Of a stretch of 50,969 bases of DNA, positions 8,482 through 16,494 are shown one piece after another. The notes beneath the pieces were generated by a model. It saw nothing but the letters and a program-made list of their open reading frames with translations. It did no database searches and was not told the origin of the DNA. The DNA lies in NCBI GenBank assembly GCA_004347685.1, contig SLTJ01000014.1, positions 1-50,969 on the forward strand. Direction: 5' to 3'. The stretch's first letter is position 1. Every line of letters begins with the position of its first letter. The DNA comes from Clostridia bacterium. GTDB lineage: Bacteria > Bacillota > DSM-521 > Neomoorellales > SLTJ01. The translations under genes were made by a program, and so were the position numbers.

Positions 8482-8784
8482 TCATCCCACCTGTTGCCGG
8501 CTCGTGTTTTCCGGCCCGGTGTGATATACGAAAAGCAAGACGCTTACCAGCAATGCAAAGATGGCAATTGCGGCGCTGATCGCTGCCAGCTCCAAAGGCG
8601 GCCACAGGGCAATGAAGGCCAGGACCCATGCCACCAGCGCGCTCAGACTGGATAGCAGCCAGGCCAGAGTCCGCTGCTCCTCATCCTGGTGGCGCTGGTG
8701 GCGCCGCTTCTCGTTGGCCCGGCAACTAACCAAGAACACCAACAGACTAAACCCGCAGGCTGCCGTTAGCGTGGACTGCAGCAT
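8482..8784 (-). CDS. Small membrane protein (paralogue of its upstream neighbour)
   Basis: A 100-residue protein with three hydrophobic helices: residues about 4-20, 42-62 and 66-90. The helix 2/3 region ALWPPLELAAISAAIAI resembles VIWPPLDAISLVLT in the neighbouring protein at 8747-9097, so the two look like paralogues. The ATG at 8784 has GAGAGGGGGAGG just upstream and lies inside the end of that neighbour (38-base overlap), indicating a two-gene operon closed by the terminator at 8428. Function unknown. Confidence 0.62.
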   Translation of the reverse strand: MLQSTLTAACGFSLLVFLVSCRANEKRRHQRHQDEEQRTLAWLLSSLSALVAWVLAFIALWPPLELAAISAAIAIFALLVSVLLFVYHTGPENTSRQQVG

Positions 8785-9097
8785 CAGCCTCCCCCTCTCC
8801 GGGGTACCGGCTACTGCCGGTCAGCCCACTCTTGGCCCGCTGCTGCCATACCTGCCGGCTTACGAGCAGCCAGCCGGCGACCCAAGCGCAGGTCAGGACC
8901 AGGCTGATGGCGTCCAGGGGCGGCCAGATGACCAAGGTAAGCAGCAAGGCGTTTACCGCGGCCAGGCTGATGCCCATGGCCAAAAAGCGGATCATCCCGC
9001 GCGTACCCCGGCCACGATAGTGATAGTACACCAGGTAAGCTGAGAGCAAAACTCCCCAGATTATGGCCACCGTCAGGGCGATGGAGTAAAACAACAT
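8747..9097 (-). CDS. Small membrane protein, function unknown
   Basis: About 116 residues starting MLFYSIALTVAIIWGVLLSA. Three to four hydrophobic helices, including MIRFLAMGISLAAVNALLLTL and a WPPLD-containing helix shared with the downstream gene. The start at 9097 is chosen because AAAAAGGAGGG lies 8 bases upstream; a longer frame from 9157 lacks a site. The basic segment YHYRGRGTRG between helices 1 and 2 is probably cytoplasmic. It is the first gene of the pair. Confidence 0.6.
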   Translation of the reverse strand: MLFYSIALTVAIIWGVLLSAYLVYYHYRGRGTRGMIRFLAMGISLAAVNALLLTLVIWPPLDAISLVLTCAWVAGWLLVSRQVWQQRAKSGLTGSSRYPGEGEADAAVHANGSLRV

Positions 9098-9239
9098 CTT
9101 CCTTCCCTCCTTTTTGTAACGCATTTCACACACTTTAACTTGTACTCGAGCTGCCATTTACCGGGGCCGGGGTCTCCGGCCAGACAGCTTACTTAACTTG
9201 TGCGCGCCAACCAGGAGCGTAATACAGGATCCTGACCCG

Positions 9240-9321
9240 GGCTGCAGGGCCTGGCGGCCGAACGAGCTTCACCAAGGTAACCAGACTAACCGGGACGAGG
9301 CGAGGCCGGAGCCCTGCAGCC
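9240..9321. repeat. 82-base stem-loop with 11-bp perfect terminal stem
   Basis: GGCTGCAGGGC (9240-9250) and GCCCTGCAGCC (9311-9321) are perfect inverted repeats closing a GC-rich loop of 60 bases that can pair further. On the plus strand it is followed by a short T run (GAGAACTTTTTTG); on the minus strand it lies about 20 bases beyond the nrfD-like stop. It could be a 3' end structure of that operon or a small RNA. Confidence 0.55.
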
Positions 9322-9340
9322 GAGAACTTTTTTGAGCCTT

Positions 9341-10519
9341 TCAGGCCGAAACCTCCACATCCGACGAGTAGTACTCCTCCCCCGCCGCCTTCTGGCTCCA
9401 GGGGGGGATGATCCGGCAGACCACGGCCAGGATCACGAAGGGCAGGGCCAGGATAACCACCGCCGGCAAGACCCCTTCCAGGCCCAGGAAAGGCGGGTGG
9501 TAGGCGGTAAACCCACGCAGGCTTTTGGAGAGCATCTGCCCGCCGATCACCACGTTCCAGCGCATGCTGAAGACGCCTACCAGGATCAGGGCGGCTGAAA
9601 GCAGGGTTAGAGCCTGCCCCGACCTGCTCCCGGCCCGGCGCGCTACGGTCAGAAGCACCAGGGGCACGACGGCCCCCAAGGCCAACTGCAGCCCGAAAAA
9701 GGTCACCGGCAGGTAAGCGGTGAGAAGCTGGTAAATGACCGGCCAGGCTTCCTCAGCCTCATACATCTTGCTGATGACCTCCAATACCTCCAGACAAACG
9801 TCCAGGATCAGGAAGTACCAAAGGTACTTATTCAAAGACATCAGGCACTGGTGGTCAACCGCTTCCTTTCGCCGCCAGCAGGTAACGGCATAAACCAGCA
9901 TCAGCAGAGCCATGCCCGAGACGATAGCTGAAAGGAGAAAGATTACCGGCTGCAGAGGCGTTGACCACCACGGGTTGGCCTTGATCGCCCCGAAGATGAA
10001 CCCCACGTAGCCGTGGAGAAAGGCCGCCGCGGGAATGCCGATGCTGGCCAGTACCGTGGTGAGGCGGTGATCCTGTTCCAGGGTGCGTGGCGAGGTATCC
10101 CAGGCCCCCAGGCTGAGGACAGTGTATCCAAGCCGGGCGATCCCGCGGCTGCTCCGGGCGTGGGCGACAATATCCGACCGGAAGATAAACCAGATTTCCA
10201 GCAGCAAGATTACCATATAGAAGGAGTAAATATACCCGAAACCGGCCATGGCCGAGGTGGGGTTGGGCGTCCACATGATCTCCAGCCCCCGGACCGGCTG
10301 CCCCAGGTGCAGCAGCAGGGGCATGGGCGCCACGATCAAGAAGGACAGGGCGGTTACCAGGGCCAGCCTGCCCACCGGGGCCAGTTGCCTTCGGTTAAAG
10401 ACGTGGTACAGGGCTGAAACGATGAAGGCCCCGGCCACCAGGCCGGTTATGTAAGGGTAAAGGACAATAAGGAGGCTCCAGTTGATTTCCATTTCATTGG
10501 GGAAAACAAAGCCTGACAT
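9341..10519 (-). CDS. NrfD/PsrC-type membrane subunit (quinone-interacting)
   Basis: A 392-residue integral membrane protein with about ten hydrophobic helices, of the NrfD/PsrC/DsrP/HmcC family, which exchanges electrons between the menaquinone pool and a periplasmic Fe-S/cytochrome partner. Family-like segments include LLLHLGQPVRGLEI, PAAAFLHGYVGFIFGAIKAN and MRWNVVIGGQMLSKSLRGF. Its ATG overlaps the stop of the Fe-S gene (TAATG). It is the last gene of the tetraheme cytochrome / Fe-S / NrfD operon. The arrangement resembles the J-O-P part of DsrMKJOP or NrfBCD modules, but no catalytic subunit lies next to it, so the electron acceptor is unknown. Confidence 0.88.
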   Translation of the reverse strand: MSGFVFPNEMEINWSLLIVLYPYITGLVAGAFIVSALYHVFNRRQLAPVGRLALVTALSFLIVAPMPLLLHLGQPVRGLEIMWTPNPTSAMAGFGYIYSFYMVILLLEIWFIFRSDIVAHARSSRGIARLGYTVLSLGAWDTSPRTLEQDHRLTTVLASIGIPAAAFLHGYVGFIFGAIKANPWWSTPLQPVIFLLSAIVSGMALLMLVYAVTCWRRKEAVDHQCLMSLNKYLWYFLILDVCLEVLEVISKMYEAEEAWPVIYQLLTAYLPVTFFGLQLALGAVVPLVLLTVARRAGSRSGQALTLLSAALILVGVFSMRWNVVIGGQMLSKSLRGFTAYHPPFLGLEGVLPAVVILALPFVILAVVCRIIPPWSQKAAGEEYYSSDVEVSA

Positions 10520-11301
10520 TAAATCACCACCCTATCCAAGGCAAGATAATACACCTGCGGCTCGGTACCCATGGCCGGCTTCAAGACGTTGCTTGGCTGC
10601 TCCTCCAGGATCTTTTTCACCGCACTGTCCGGCGCCTTCAGATCGCCAAACTGGCGCGCCCCGGTGGGACAGGTCTGGACGCAGGCCGGCAGCAGCCCCT
10701 TGGTGATGCGGTGATAGCACCAGGTACACTTGTCGGCCACATGCAGTTCCGGGTGGAGGAACCTGGCCCCGTAAGGGCAGGCCTGGATGCAGTAGCGGCA
10801 ACCGATACACCTCTCCCGGTCCACCAGCACCACGCCGTCACCGGTCTGGTAGGTGGCGGCCACTGGGCAGACCTTGACACAGGGCGGCTTTTCGCACTGG
10901 TTACAAAGTTTCGGGACAAAAAACGCCTTGCTCATTTCTCCGGTAACCTTCGTTTCGGCAAACCCGTCCTGGCCCCCGTGAGGCGAAATCACTTCCGTCC
11001 GGCCGTCGGCCATCACGGCGTACTGTTCGACCCAGGTTCGCGTAACCTCCGCTTCCAGCGGCACGCCGTTCTCCTTTTTGCAAGCCACCACGCACCGGCC
11101 GCAGCCGATGCAGCGCCGGGTATCTACCACGAAGGCCCACTCGTGCTCCTCCCAGACCCTGGTCCAGTCCCGGGGAGCTTCTTTTCCCTGGGCCAGGGTG
11201 GTACCGGCCGGCCACACCTTACCCACAACCGTGGTGGCCACTAGGCCCCCGGCTGCCAGTTGCACCCCTTTTACCAGGAAATCCCGTCGCGACAACCTCA
11301 C
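10519..11301 (-). CDS. TAT-exported 4Fe-4S ferredoxin-type electron transfer subunit (NrfC/DsrO-like)
   Basis: A 260-residue protein with a twin-arginine signal (RLSRRDFLVKGVQLAAGG) and four cysteine clusters: CIGCGRCVVAC, CNQCEKPPCVKVC, CIGCRYCIQAC and CTWC...CVQTC. This is the usual set for four [4Fe-4S] clusters in NrfC/DsrO/HybA proteins, acting outside the membrane and passing electrons between the NrfD-like subunit and the cytochrome. It starts with GTG overlapping the cytochrome stop (GTGA). Length and cluster spacing are normal for the family. Confidence 0.92.
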   Translation of the reverse strand: MRLSRRDFLVKGVQLAAGGLVATTVVGKVWPAGTTLAQGKEAPRDWTRVWEEHEWAFVVDTRRCIGCGRCVVACKKENGVPLEAEVTRTWVEQYAVMADGRTEVISPHGGQDGFAETKVTGEMSKAFFVPKLCNQCEKPPCVKVCPVAATYQTGDGVVLVDRERCIGCRYCIQACPYGARFLHPELHVADKCTWCYHRITKGLLPACVQTCPTGARQFGDLKAPDSAVKKILEEQPSNVLKPAMGTEPQVYYLALDRVVI

Positions 11302-11786
11302 TGCTTACCCCCCATTCCTACCGGCAGCGGCCGGTGCGGGTTGTGGCAGGTGGTGCAGTCCGGCCCTGGGTTGTGCTGGGCCACGTCCACCTGCTGGACC
11401 GCCTTGGCCCTGGCCACGTTGATGTCGTGGCAGAGGGCACAAAACTCCCGGCCGGCCGGTACCTCCGGCCGCACCTGACCCGGGTTGGCAGGATGCGCCG
11501 CCGCTGGCCCGTGGCAACTTTCACAGTTAATGCCCGCATGGGGCCCGGCCGCCCAGGCCTCGTGTTTATCCTGATGGCACGCCTGGCACGTCGTGGAACC
11601 GCCGCTGAAGGCCACTTCCCTGGTCGCCCAGTCATTCACGTTCTGGCCGCGATAATAACCGTACTGGCCGAAACTGGCCGGCGTGGCCAGATCCCGGGCG
11701 ACAAAAAAGACAATTACGATGGCGACCACCAGCAAGAAAGCCCGAAACCAAGGCTGATGGTAGAACTTGAGGTGAGGTCCTGACAA
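11298..11786 (-). CDS. Membrane-anchored tetraheme c-type cytochrome
   Basis: A 162-residue protein with one N-terminal hydrophobic helix (FRAFLLVVAIVIVFFVA, probably an uncleaved anchor) and four CxxCH heme sites: CQACH, CESCH, CALCH and CTTCH. Extra histidines (PHAGIN, DKHEAW, NPH) can serve as second axial ligands, as in NrfH/NapC- or cytochrome c3-like proteins. The start is probably TTG at 11786 behind a weak AAGGGGG. It is first in the operon; the Fe-S and NrfD-like genes follow with 4-base and 1-base overlaps. It would link the menaquinone-facing NrfD subunit to a periplasmic partner. That partner is not encoded here. Confidence 0.9.
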   Translation of the reverse strand: MSGPHLKFYHQPWFRAFLLVVAIVIVFFVARDLATPASFGQYGYYRGQNVNDWATREVAFSGGSTTCQACHQDKHEAWAAGPHAGINCESCHGPAAAHPANPGQVRPEVPAGREFCALCHDINVARAKAVQQVDVAQHNPGPDCTTCHNPHRPLPVGMGGKQ

Positions 11787-11890
11787 TTACACTGGCCCCC
11801 TTTTCCCGCTCCTTTGTTACTGCGTCTGCACCATCTACCGGTACAAAATCCCCAAAAAGATTACCGCCAGGCCTGGCTCTTGTAGTGTCC

Positions 11891-11941
11891 ATTATATCCG
11901 TCTATCACAGCCCTGGCAGGTGTGTAACGTCCCTACATTAC
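11891..11941 (-). promoter_or_regulatory. Promoter and dyad operator of the cytochrome/Fe-S/NrfD operon
   Basis: Minus strand CTGCCA (11914-11919), 17-base spacer, TATAAT (11891-11896). The -35 is weak, as for activator-dependent promoters. Just upstream lies the dyad GTAATGT-AGGG-ACGTTAC (11924-11941), 7-base arms with one mismatch, centred near -48, a usual activator position for NarL/LuxR-type regulators. The response regulator at 12368-13021 is the obvious candidate (inference). Confidence 0.6.
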
Positions 11942-12063
11942 CAGGCTCTTTGCCCTTAACCTCATCTCAATTTGCGGGGCGCTGGGTATGATTGTGGTAG
12001 GATTTAGATAACAAGAAAATAGGGTAGGTGTCCTGGCGCGTAAGGCCATTTGCCCCATACCCG

Positions 12064-12140
12064 CGTGGGAGGTGGGGGGTGGGAAGTGCGAAGTGGGAAG
12101 TGGGAGGTTGGAGGTTGGAGGTTGGAGGTTGGAGGTTAGC
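12064..12140. repeat. G-rich heptanucleotide tandem repeat (11 units)
   Basis: Eleven units in perfect 7-base register: CGTGGGA, GGTGGGG, GGTGGGA, AGTGCGA, AGTGGGA, AGTGGGA, four GGTTGGA and GGTTAGC. The plus strand is strongly G-rich. The same 7-mer theme recurs at 14592-14611 and 19490-19517. It lies in the gap between the response regulator and the cytochrome operon. Confidence 0.9.
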
Positions 12141-12195
12141 GGGTGACGGGTCAGCGTCGTGGGCGTCTGCCCAAAACCACAGCCGTGGTTGCGCC

Positions 12196-12331
12196 GTGAC
12201 TGCTCAGCCTGCCAGGCCGGTCGGATGTCTGGCGGCGAATGGCTGAAGACGCTAGCCGGGTTGTCAGGCTTCGCCAAAGTGACGGCAAGGCGGCCGATAG
12301 CGGGGTGATAGGCGATGGCCTGAGTAGTTAC
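12196..12331 (-). mobile_element. TIR element, copy 1 (MITE-like)
   Basis: 136 bases bounded by GTGACTGCTCAG and CTGAGTAGTTAC (imperfect terminal inverted repeats, two mismatches in 12). Its reverse complement is closely similar over its whole length to copies at 19810 and 24935, including CCGCCTATCAC-like, GACAACCCGGCTAGCGTCTT-like and TTCGCCGCC stretches. It encodes no protein. It starts 37 bases after the response regulator stop, on the 3' side of that gene. Confidence 0.75.
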
Positions 12332-12367
12332 GTTACGCCGGACAAAAATGCCCGCCTGGTGCTGTCG

Positions 12368-13021
12368 CTACCCCTCGAGCAGGCGCTTGTGGCGCACCGC
12401 GTAGACAGCCGCTTCGGCGCGGTTGCTCAGATTCAGCTTGCTCAAGATGTTGCTTACGTAATTCCGTACCGTCTTTTCGCTGAGATAGATAGCCCTGGCA
12501 ATCTCCCGGTTGGTTTTCCCTTCGGCCACCAGGGCCAGGACCTTCTTTTCCTGCCGGGTCAGGGTACTGAGCTCGCTTGCTTCCTCCGTTTCCGGCCTGG
12601 AGCGCATGCGCTCCAGCAGGCGCTTGGTTATCACCGGGTCCAGCACGGATTCGCCGCGCACCACCACTTCCACGGCGCGCACCAGTTCCTCATTGCCCAC
12701 CTGCTTCAGAATGTAGCCCTTGGCCCCAGCCATGATGGCTTCCATGATCAAATCCTGGTCATCATAGGAAGTAAGCATTACCACCTGCACCCCGGGAAAT
12801 TTCTCTACCAGTTCCCGGCAAACCTCAATGCCATCCTCTCCAGGCATACGGATGTCCATTATCACCACATCAGGGCTCAACCTTCCGGTCTTGGCCAGGG
12901 CCTCGGCCCCTGACCCCGCTTCGCCGACAACGGTAAACTGCGGGTACTGGGCAAACAGGGAGGTCAATCCGAGTCGCACCACTTCATGGTCGTCAACCAC
13001 CAGTATCTTGATCTTGTCCAC
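12368..13021 (-). CDS. LuxR-family response regulator (DevR/NarL type)
   Basis: A 217-residue regulator. Receiver domain: DD at residues 10-11, phospho-acceptor Asp in VVIMDIRMPGEDG (about residue 55), Thr in VVMLTSYDD and Lys in GYILKQVG. Output domain: LTRQEKKVLALVAEGKTNREIA followed by the recognition helix SEKTVRNYVSNILSKLNL, typical of DevR/DosR and VraR-like proteins. It follows its kinase (13121-14569) after a 99-base gap, so they probably form one operon. The cytochrome/NrfD operon downstream, with a dyad before its promoter, is the likely target. Confidence 0.9.
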   Translation of the reverse strand: MDKIKILVVDDHEVVRLGLTSLFAQYPQFTVVGEAGSGAEALAKTGRLSPDVVIMDIRMPGEDGIEVCRELVEKFPGVQVVMLTSYDDQDLIMEAIMAGAKGYILKQVGNEELVRAVEVVVRGESVLDPVITKRLLERMRSRPETEEASELSTLTRQEKKVLALVAEGKTNREIARAIYLSEKTVRNYVSNILSKLNLSNRAEAAVYAVRHKRLLEG

Positions 13022-13120
13022 CGTTCCAACCCCCGTAATTACCCCGGCTCATGGCCTTTGTTCCCATGTCTATGTTAACATGCCACCGGGAAGTTTAAAA
13101 CGGTCATTTGTCCCCAACAC

Positions 13121-14569
13121 TTATGCATTTGTCCCAGCCACCCGGATCCCGGTCTCAGAGCGGACCAGAGCCGTTACGGGAACGGCTACCTCTACCCGGG
13201 TGCCTTGGCCAGGGGAACTGGCCAGGTGAAACTGGCCTCCGAGCAGCTTGGCCCGCTCCTCCATGAAGCGGAGGCCGAAGTGGTCCCTGACGTTCGGATT
13301 ATATACGAAGCCCTTGCCGTCGTCCTCGATCGTAACCCGCAGGTTACTTTCGTCCACCCGCAGGTGCAGGCTGATGGCCCCCGCCTGACCGTGCCTAGCC
13401 GCGTTGCTCATGGCCTCCCGGATCAAATAGTACAGGTGGGGCAGGCGGTCTTCGGCCACGTCCAGACGCCGGTCTTCCTCGTAAACCAGGCTGACTTCGA
13501 TCTTGTACGCCAGGCGGAACTCCTCCACCAGTTCCATTATCAACTCCTTTAGACCTACCTGGAACTGCGGTGGCTGCAAGTCGCTAATATAGTCGCGAAT
13601 ATTGCCCACCACCTCGTTTAGCTTGGTCATACAGTATTCGATATGACCGGTCGCGGCCTCAGGATTCTTATTGAGAAGGTGGGTGCACATCTGCAGGGTC
13701 AGGCCCACGCCGTAAATGGCCTGCAACACGCCGTCGTGCAGGTCCCGGCTGAACCGGTCGCGCTCCAACAGAATGGCCTGCTGCCGCCGGCTTTCATCCA
13801 TCCGCCGCTGGCTCTCCAGGTCAAAGACGGCCAAGATCCTGGTCATGGAAATGGCCAGGATAAAACCGACGAAGGTGCGGAATATCTGCACCGGCAGGAG
13901 TCCGTGGTCGCTCCAGAACCGGGAAAGGAGGCCGGGGAAGGGTGAGAACGAGCTGGGCTCAATGAGCAGCCCGGTAGATACTGCCATCAGCCCCAGGGCC
14001 GTCACGGTGACATACAGGTTGTGGTTGACCGCGGCGTTTTGCAGTACCCGCAGGTCAAGCCTCTGTTTCCACAAGGCCCAGGCACTGGCCACGCTGCCGG
14101 GCAAAGCCAGGAGCAGGCGAGCCATGCCCTCGTGACCCTGCAGCCAGCCCACTAGCGCCACCTGGTTGTCCAGGTAACCGGCAAAGCGCAGGAAGCTGGC
14201 CAGCCAGAGCACGAAAGGGACCATGGGGAGCCAGATCAGCCAGGGGGGACCCTCACGGGTATCCCGGAACAGCTTGACCCCAAAAAGGAAAAGGAAGAAG
14301 TAAGCCAGGGCCTGGAGGAGCCGCTGCAAGGCCACCAGCTTCCACTGGGCCGCCACCCCTATGTCCGGCACCTGCAGGGGGACAAAAACATTGCCCCACT
14401 CGCTAAAGCCATAAAGAATGCCGAAGGCCGCCAGCAGATTGAGGCTGGCCGCGAGGCGAAAAGTGCTGAAGCTGCGGTACTGCACCGCGATGGCCAGGCC
14501 CATGGTGAAAAAGGAAAGCCCGGAGACAAAGTACAGGGCAAAAAACCCCGACTGAAGGACGTCCTGCAT
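13121..14569 (-). CDS. Multi-pass sensor histidine kinase (HisKA_3)
   Basis: About 482 residues. The N-terminal half contains six to eight hydrophobic helices with little outside them, a sensor embedded in the membrane. Then comes HisKA_3 with the phosphorylated His in RDRFSRDLHDGVLQ, and a HATPase domain with EAMSNAARHG (N box), DDGKGF (G1) and GQGTRV (G2). The ATG at 14569 follows AGGTGGGT; a GTG four codons earlier is possible. It is the DegS/DevS class, partner of the LuxR-type regulator downstream. The signal is unknown; redox state of the quinone pool or membrane would suit the neighbouring respiratory operon (inference). Confidence 0.88.
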   Translation of the reverse strand: MQDVLQSGFFALYFVSGLSFFTMGLAIAVQYRSFSTFRLAASLNLLAAFGILYGFSEWGNVFVPLQVPDIGVAAQWKLVALQRLLQALAYFFLFLFGVKLFRDTREGPPWLIWLPMVPFVLWLASFLRFAGYLDNQVALVGWLQGHEGMARLLLALPGSVASAWALWKQRLDLRVLQNAAVNHNLYVTVTALGLMAVSTGLLIEPSSFSPFPGLLSRFWSDHGLLPVQIFRTFVGFILAISMTRILAVFDLESQRRMDESRRQQAILLERDRFSRDLHDGVLQAIYGVGLTLQMCTHLLNKNPEAATGHIEYCMTKLNEVVGNIRDYISDLQPPQFQVGLKELIMELVEEFRLAYKIEVSLVYEEDRRLDVAEDRLPHLYYLIREAMSNAARHGQAGAISLHLRVDESNLRVTIEDDGKGFVYNPNVRDHFGLRFMEERAKLLGGQFHLASSPGQGTRVEVAVPVTALVRSETGIRVAGTNA

Positions 14570-14591
14570 CTCGGCACCCACCTAAAATAGG

Positions 14592-14640
14592 GGTTGGAGG
14601 TTGGAGGTTAGATCTCGTGGAAAGTGGCTACGCCACTTTC
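14592..14640. repeat. Short G-rich heptad repeat followed by a perfect hairpin
   Basis: GGTTGGA-GGTTGGA-GGTTAG (14592-14611), the same heptad as at 12106, is followed by GAAAGTGGC-TAC-GCCACTTTC (14620-14640), a perfect 9-bp stem without a T run on either strand. It lies in the 253-base gap between the kinase start and the FlhB-like stop; the rest of that gap shows nothing I recognise. Confidence 0.65.
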
Positions 14641-14834
14641 GATTCAAATCTAGGCCCTTACCCTCGCTGTCAATTTCATCCTTCTGCTGTGCCGCCAAAG
14701 GCACCGGGCGCTGGCCAAAAACCGGACATTGACTGGCGCGGGTGGAAGATTGCCTCCGCTTGGCACCACGGTTTAGCCAAGCAAAAAAGTCTCAACTATT
14801 CCAATAAGATTTTACCCCTTTGGGGCATGAACCG

Positions 14835-15158
14835 TCAATACCCGCGCAGGAGGGAATTTTCGCCTGAAGCTTTGGCCCCGGCCTCCAGCCGGAAGATAAA
14901 GGCCAGCACCTGGGCCACAGCCAGATAGAGTTCCGGGGGGATTTCCGTGTCCAGCCTCAGGCGGCAGAGGGCTTCGACCAGTTCGGCATCTTCGTGAACC
15001 GGGATACCGGCCTCCCTGGCCCGGCGGATGATATTTTCGGCTACCACCCCCCGGCCACTGGCCACCACCCGGGGGGCATTATCCCGGCTCTCGTCGTATC
15101 GAAGGGCGGCCGCGGCCCGGCGCCGGCCGCTCTCCTCCGGTGCATTTCCTGCGGTCAT
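14835..15158 (-). CDS. FlhB-like cytoplasmic domain protein (EscU/YscU/HrcU family; YlqH-like)
   Basis: 107 residues matching only the cytoplasmic C-terminal domain of FlhB, without the membrane part. Visible: AAALRYDESRDNAPRVVASGRG, where FlhB would have the autocleaving NPTH loop, then AEXIIRRAREAGIPVHEDAELVEALCRL and the final helix. No NPTH motif is present, so no self-cleavage is expected. Stand-alone FlhB-like proteins paired with a FliK-like partner are known in Firmicutes (ylqG/ylqH in Bacillus); their role is unclear. The FliK-like gene is immediately upstream (15-base gap). Confidence 0.85.
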   Translation of the reverse strand: MTAGNAPEESGRRRAAAALRYDESRDNAPRVVASGRGVVAENIIRRAREAGIPVHEDAELVEALCRLRLDTEIPPELYLAVAQVLAFIFRLEAGAKASGENSLLRGY

Positions 15159-15173
15159 TCTCCTCCCCCCATT

Positions 15174-16439
15174 TCACACCCGCACATCAATGCCGGCCGC
15201 TGCCAGGTAATGTCCGAACTCGGTCACCGCTACTTCCCGCACCACGCCGGCTTCCCGGACGCAGGGATAAACCGTAACCCGCGGGCAGATGGACTCGAGG
15301 GCCGCCTCCAGTTCCGGCAGACGGGAGTTGATCAGCCGCTGCGCGGCTTCCTTCTGTACCGCGAGCCGGCAGGAAAGGGTCTCACCTACCAGCGACAGCC
15401 GGCCGCTCACCGCGCCCAGCCACGGCAGGTCCGCCAGGAAGGTTACGTTGTAGCCAGACCCACGGCCAGACCCGACCCCGGGGCTTTCTTCCCTCTCCGG
15501 CTGCCGCCCCACTTTCAGCAGGTAGGGGGTCTGGCTCCCGGCCAGGTGGACCAACCCCAGGAAAACCAGGCTCTGGTCCGCCTGGCTCAGCAACTGCAAG
15601 TGCGTAAGCCGGGCCAAGAGATCCCGGGCCACCTCTACACCCCCGGCCTGGACCCTGACGCCGCCGTCGCCGACCAGCCGGAGCAGGTTGAGAAGCCAGC
15701 CCTTCAGGTTGTCCTCCTGCATCTGCCGGGTTTCGGTACCGGCCGGGTGCCGGTCGCCCGCCAGCAATTCCGTCAACCGCGCCTCGTAGTTCAGCCCCAG
15801 GGCCCCGGGCAGTTCCTTGAGCGCCGCGGCCATCTCCTCCGGCTGACCGCCAGCCCAGGTGATCCGATCCAACAGGCCGTCCAGGACGCCAAGCGTGTTA
15901 TCGGCTCCCCGTGGCAGGCTGGCCGCCAATTCGCGCAGGGCCTCTGTCCCAGCGGCCACATCCGGCGGCGGCACCGGCCGACTTACCGCCCGGGCCACGA
16001 GACCGACGTTTTCCGGCGTGACCGGGAGCCCACGCGCCGCCAGCCAAACCAGGGCCGGAATTTCTGCCGGTGCCAGGCCCCAGCTTCGGGCCAGGGCCGC
16101 CAGTTCGGTTACCCGGGGCCCCGGCAGGGCCAGCCGCATTTCCCGGGCCACTGCCCGGAGCCGGTCCTGCAGATCCGCCGTATCTGTCCCAGCCGGCAGG
16201 ACCCGCAACAAAATTTCCTCCCCGCTGGCTCCGGGCGTCCGCCCCACCACCTCTAGGTGCAACCCTTGGCCCGCCTCCAGGGGAACCCTGGCCTCAGCCC
16301 TGACCTGTCTCCCGGCAAGGAGCAGCAGAACCTCACTGCCGCTAACCTCCAGCACGCGGGCGTGCAGAACCTGGCCGGGGCTGAGCCTGAACTCCGGCCA
16401 CCGGGTACCTCGTATGGAGAGGGTGTGGGTAACTTCCAC
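15174..16439 (-). CDS. FliK-like (flagellar hook-length control-like) protein, YlqG-like
   Basis: A 421-residue protein starting GTG behind a GGGGGG stretch. The N-terminal part (residues 15-75) looks like a small beta-barrel (GQVLHARVLEVSGSEVLLLLAG...VRAEARVPLEAGQGLHLEV). The middle is helical and Ala/Leu/Pro-rich. The C-terminal 110 residues resemble the FliK C-terminal domain (LPWLGAVSGRLSLVGETLSCRLAVQ... LPELEAALES). Co-occurrence with the stand-alone FlhB-like domain supports this. No flagellar genes lie nearby, so a role outside flagellar assembly is possible. Confidence 0.7.
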   Translation of the reverse strand: MEVTHTLSIRGTRWPEFRLSPGQVLHARVLEVSGSEVLLLLAGRQVRAEARVPLEAGQGLHLEVVGRTPGASGEEILLRVLPAGTDTADLQDRLRAVAREMRLALPGPRVTELAALARSWGLAPAEIPALVWLAARGLPVTPENVGLVARAVSRPVPPPDVAAGTEALRELAASLPRGADNTLGVLDGLLDRITWAGGQPEEMAAALKELPGALGLNYEARLTELLAGDRHPAGTETRQMQEDNLKGWLLNLLRLVGDGGVRVQAGGVEVARDLLARLTHLQLLSQADQSLVFLGLVHLAGSQTPYLLKVGRQPEREESPGVGSGRGSGYNVTFLADLPWLGAVSGRLSLVGETLSCRLAVQKEAAQRLINSRLPELEAALESICPRVTVYPCVREAGVVREVAVTEFGHYLAAAGIDVRV

Positions 16440-16494
16440 CAGGTGCCCCCCAAGGCCAAAACCCGCCCCGCGGCAGGTACTTGGTCGGCTGAGT

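Noticed and set aside
12196-12331. c-di-GMP riboswitch inside the TIR elements (AGCCGGGTTGYC on one strand)
   Set aside because: Only a short 3'-like block agrees; the conserved GGCAAACC and GACGCAAAGCC segments are absent in all copies.
14994-16256. 420-codon open frame opposite the FlhB-like and FliK-like genes
   Set aside because: Spans two real genes on the other strand; Gln/Pro/Arg-rich shadow.
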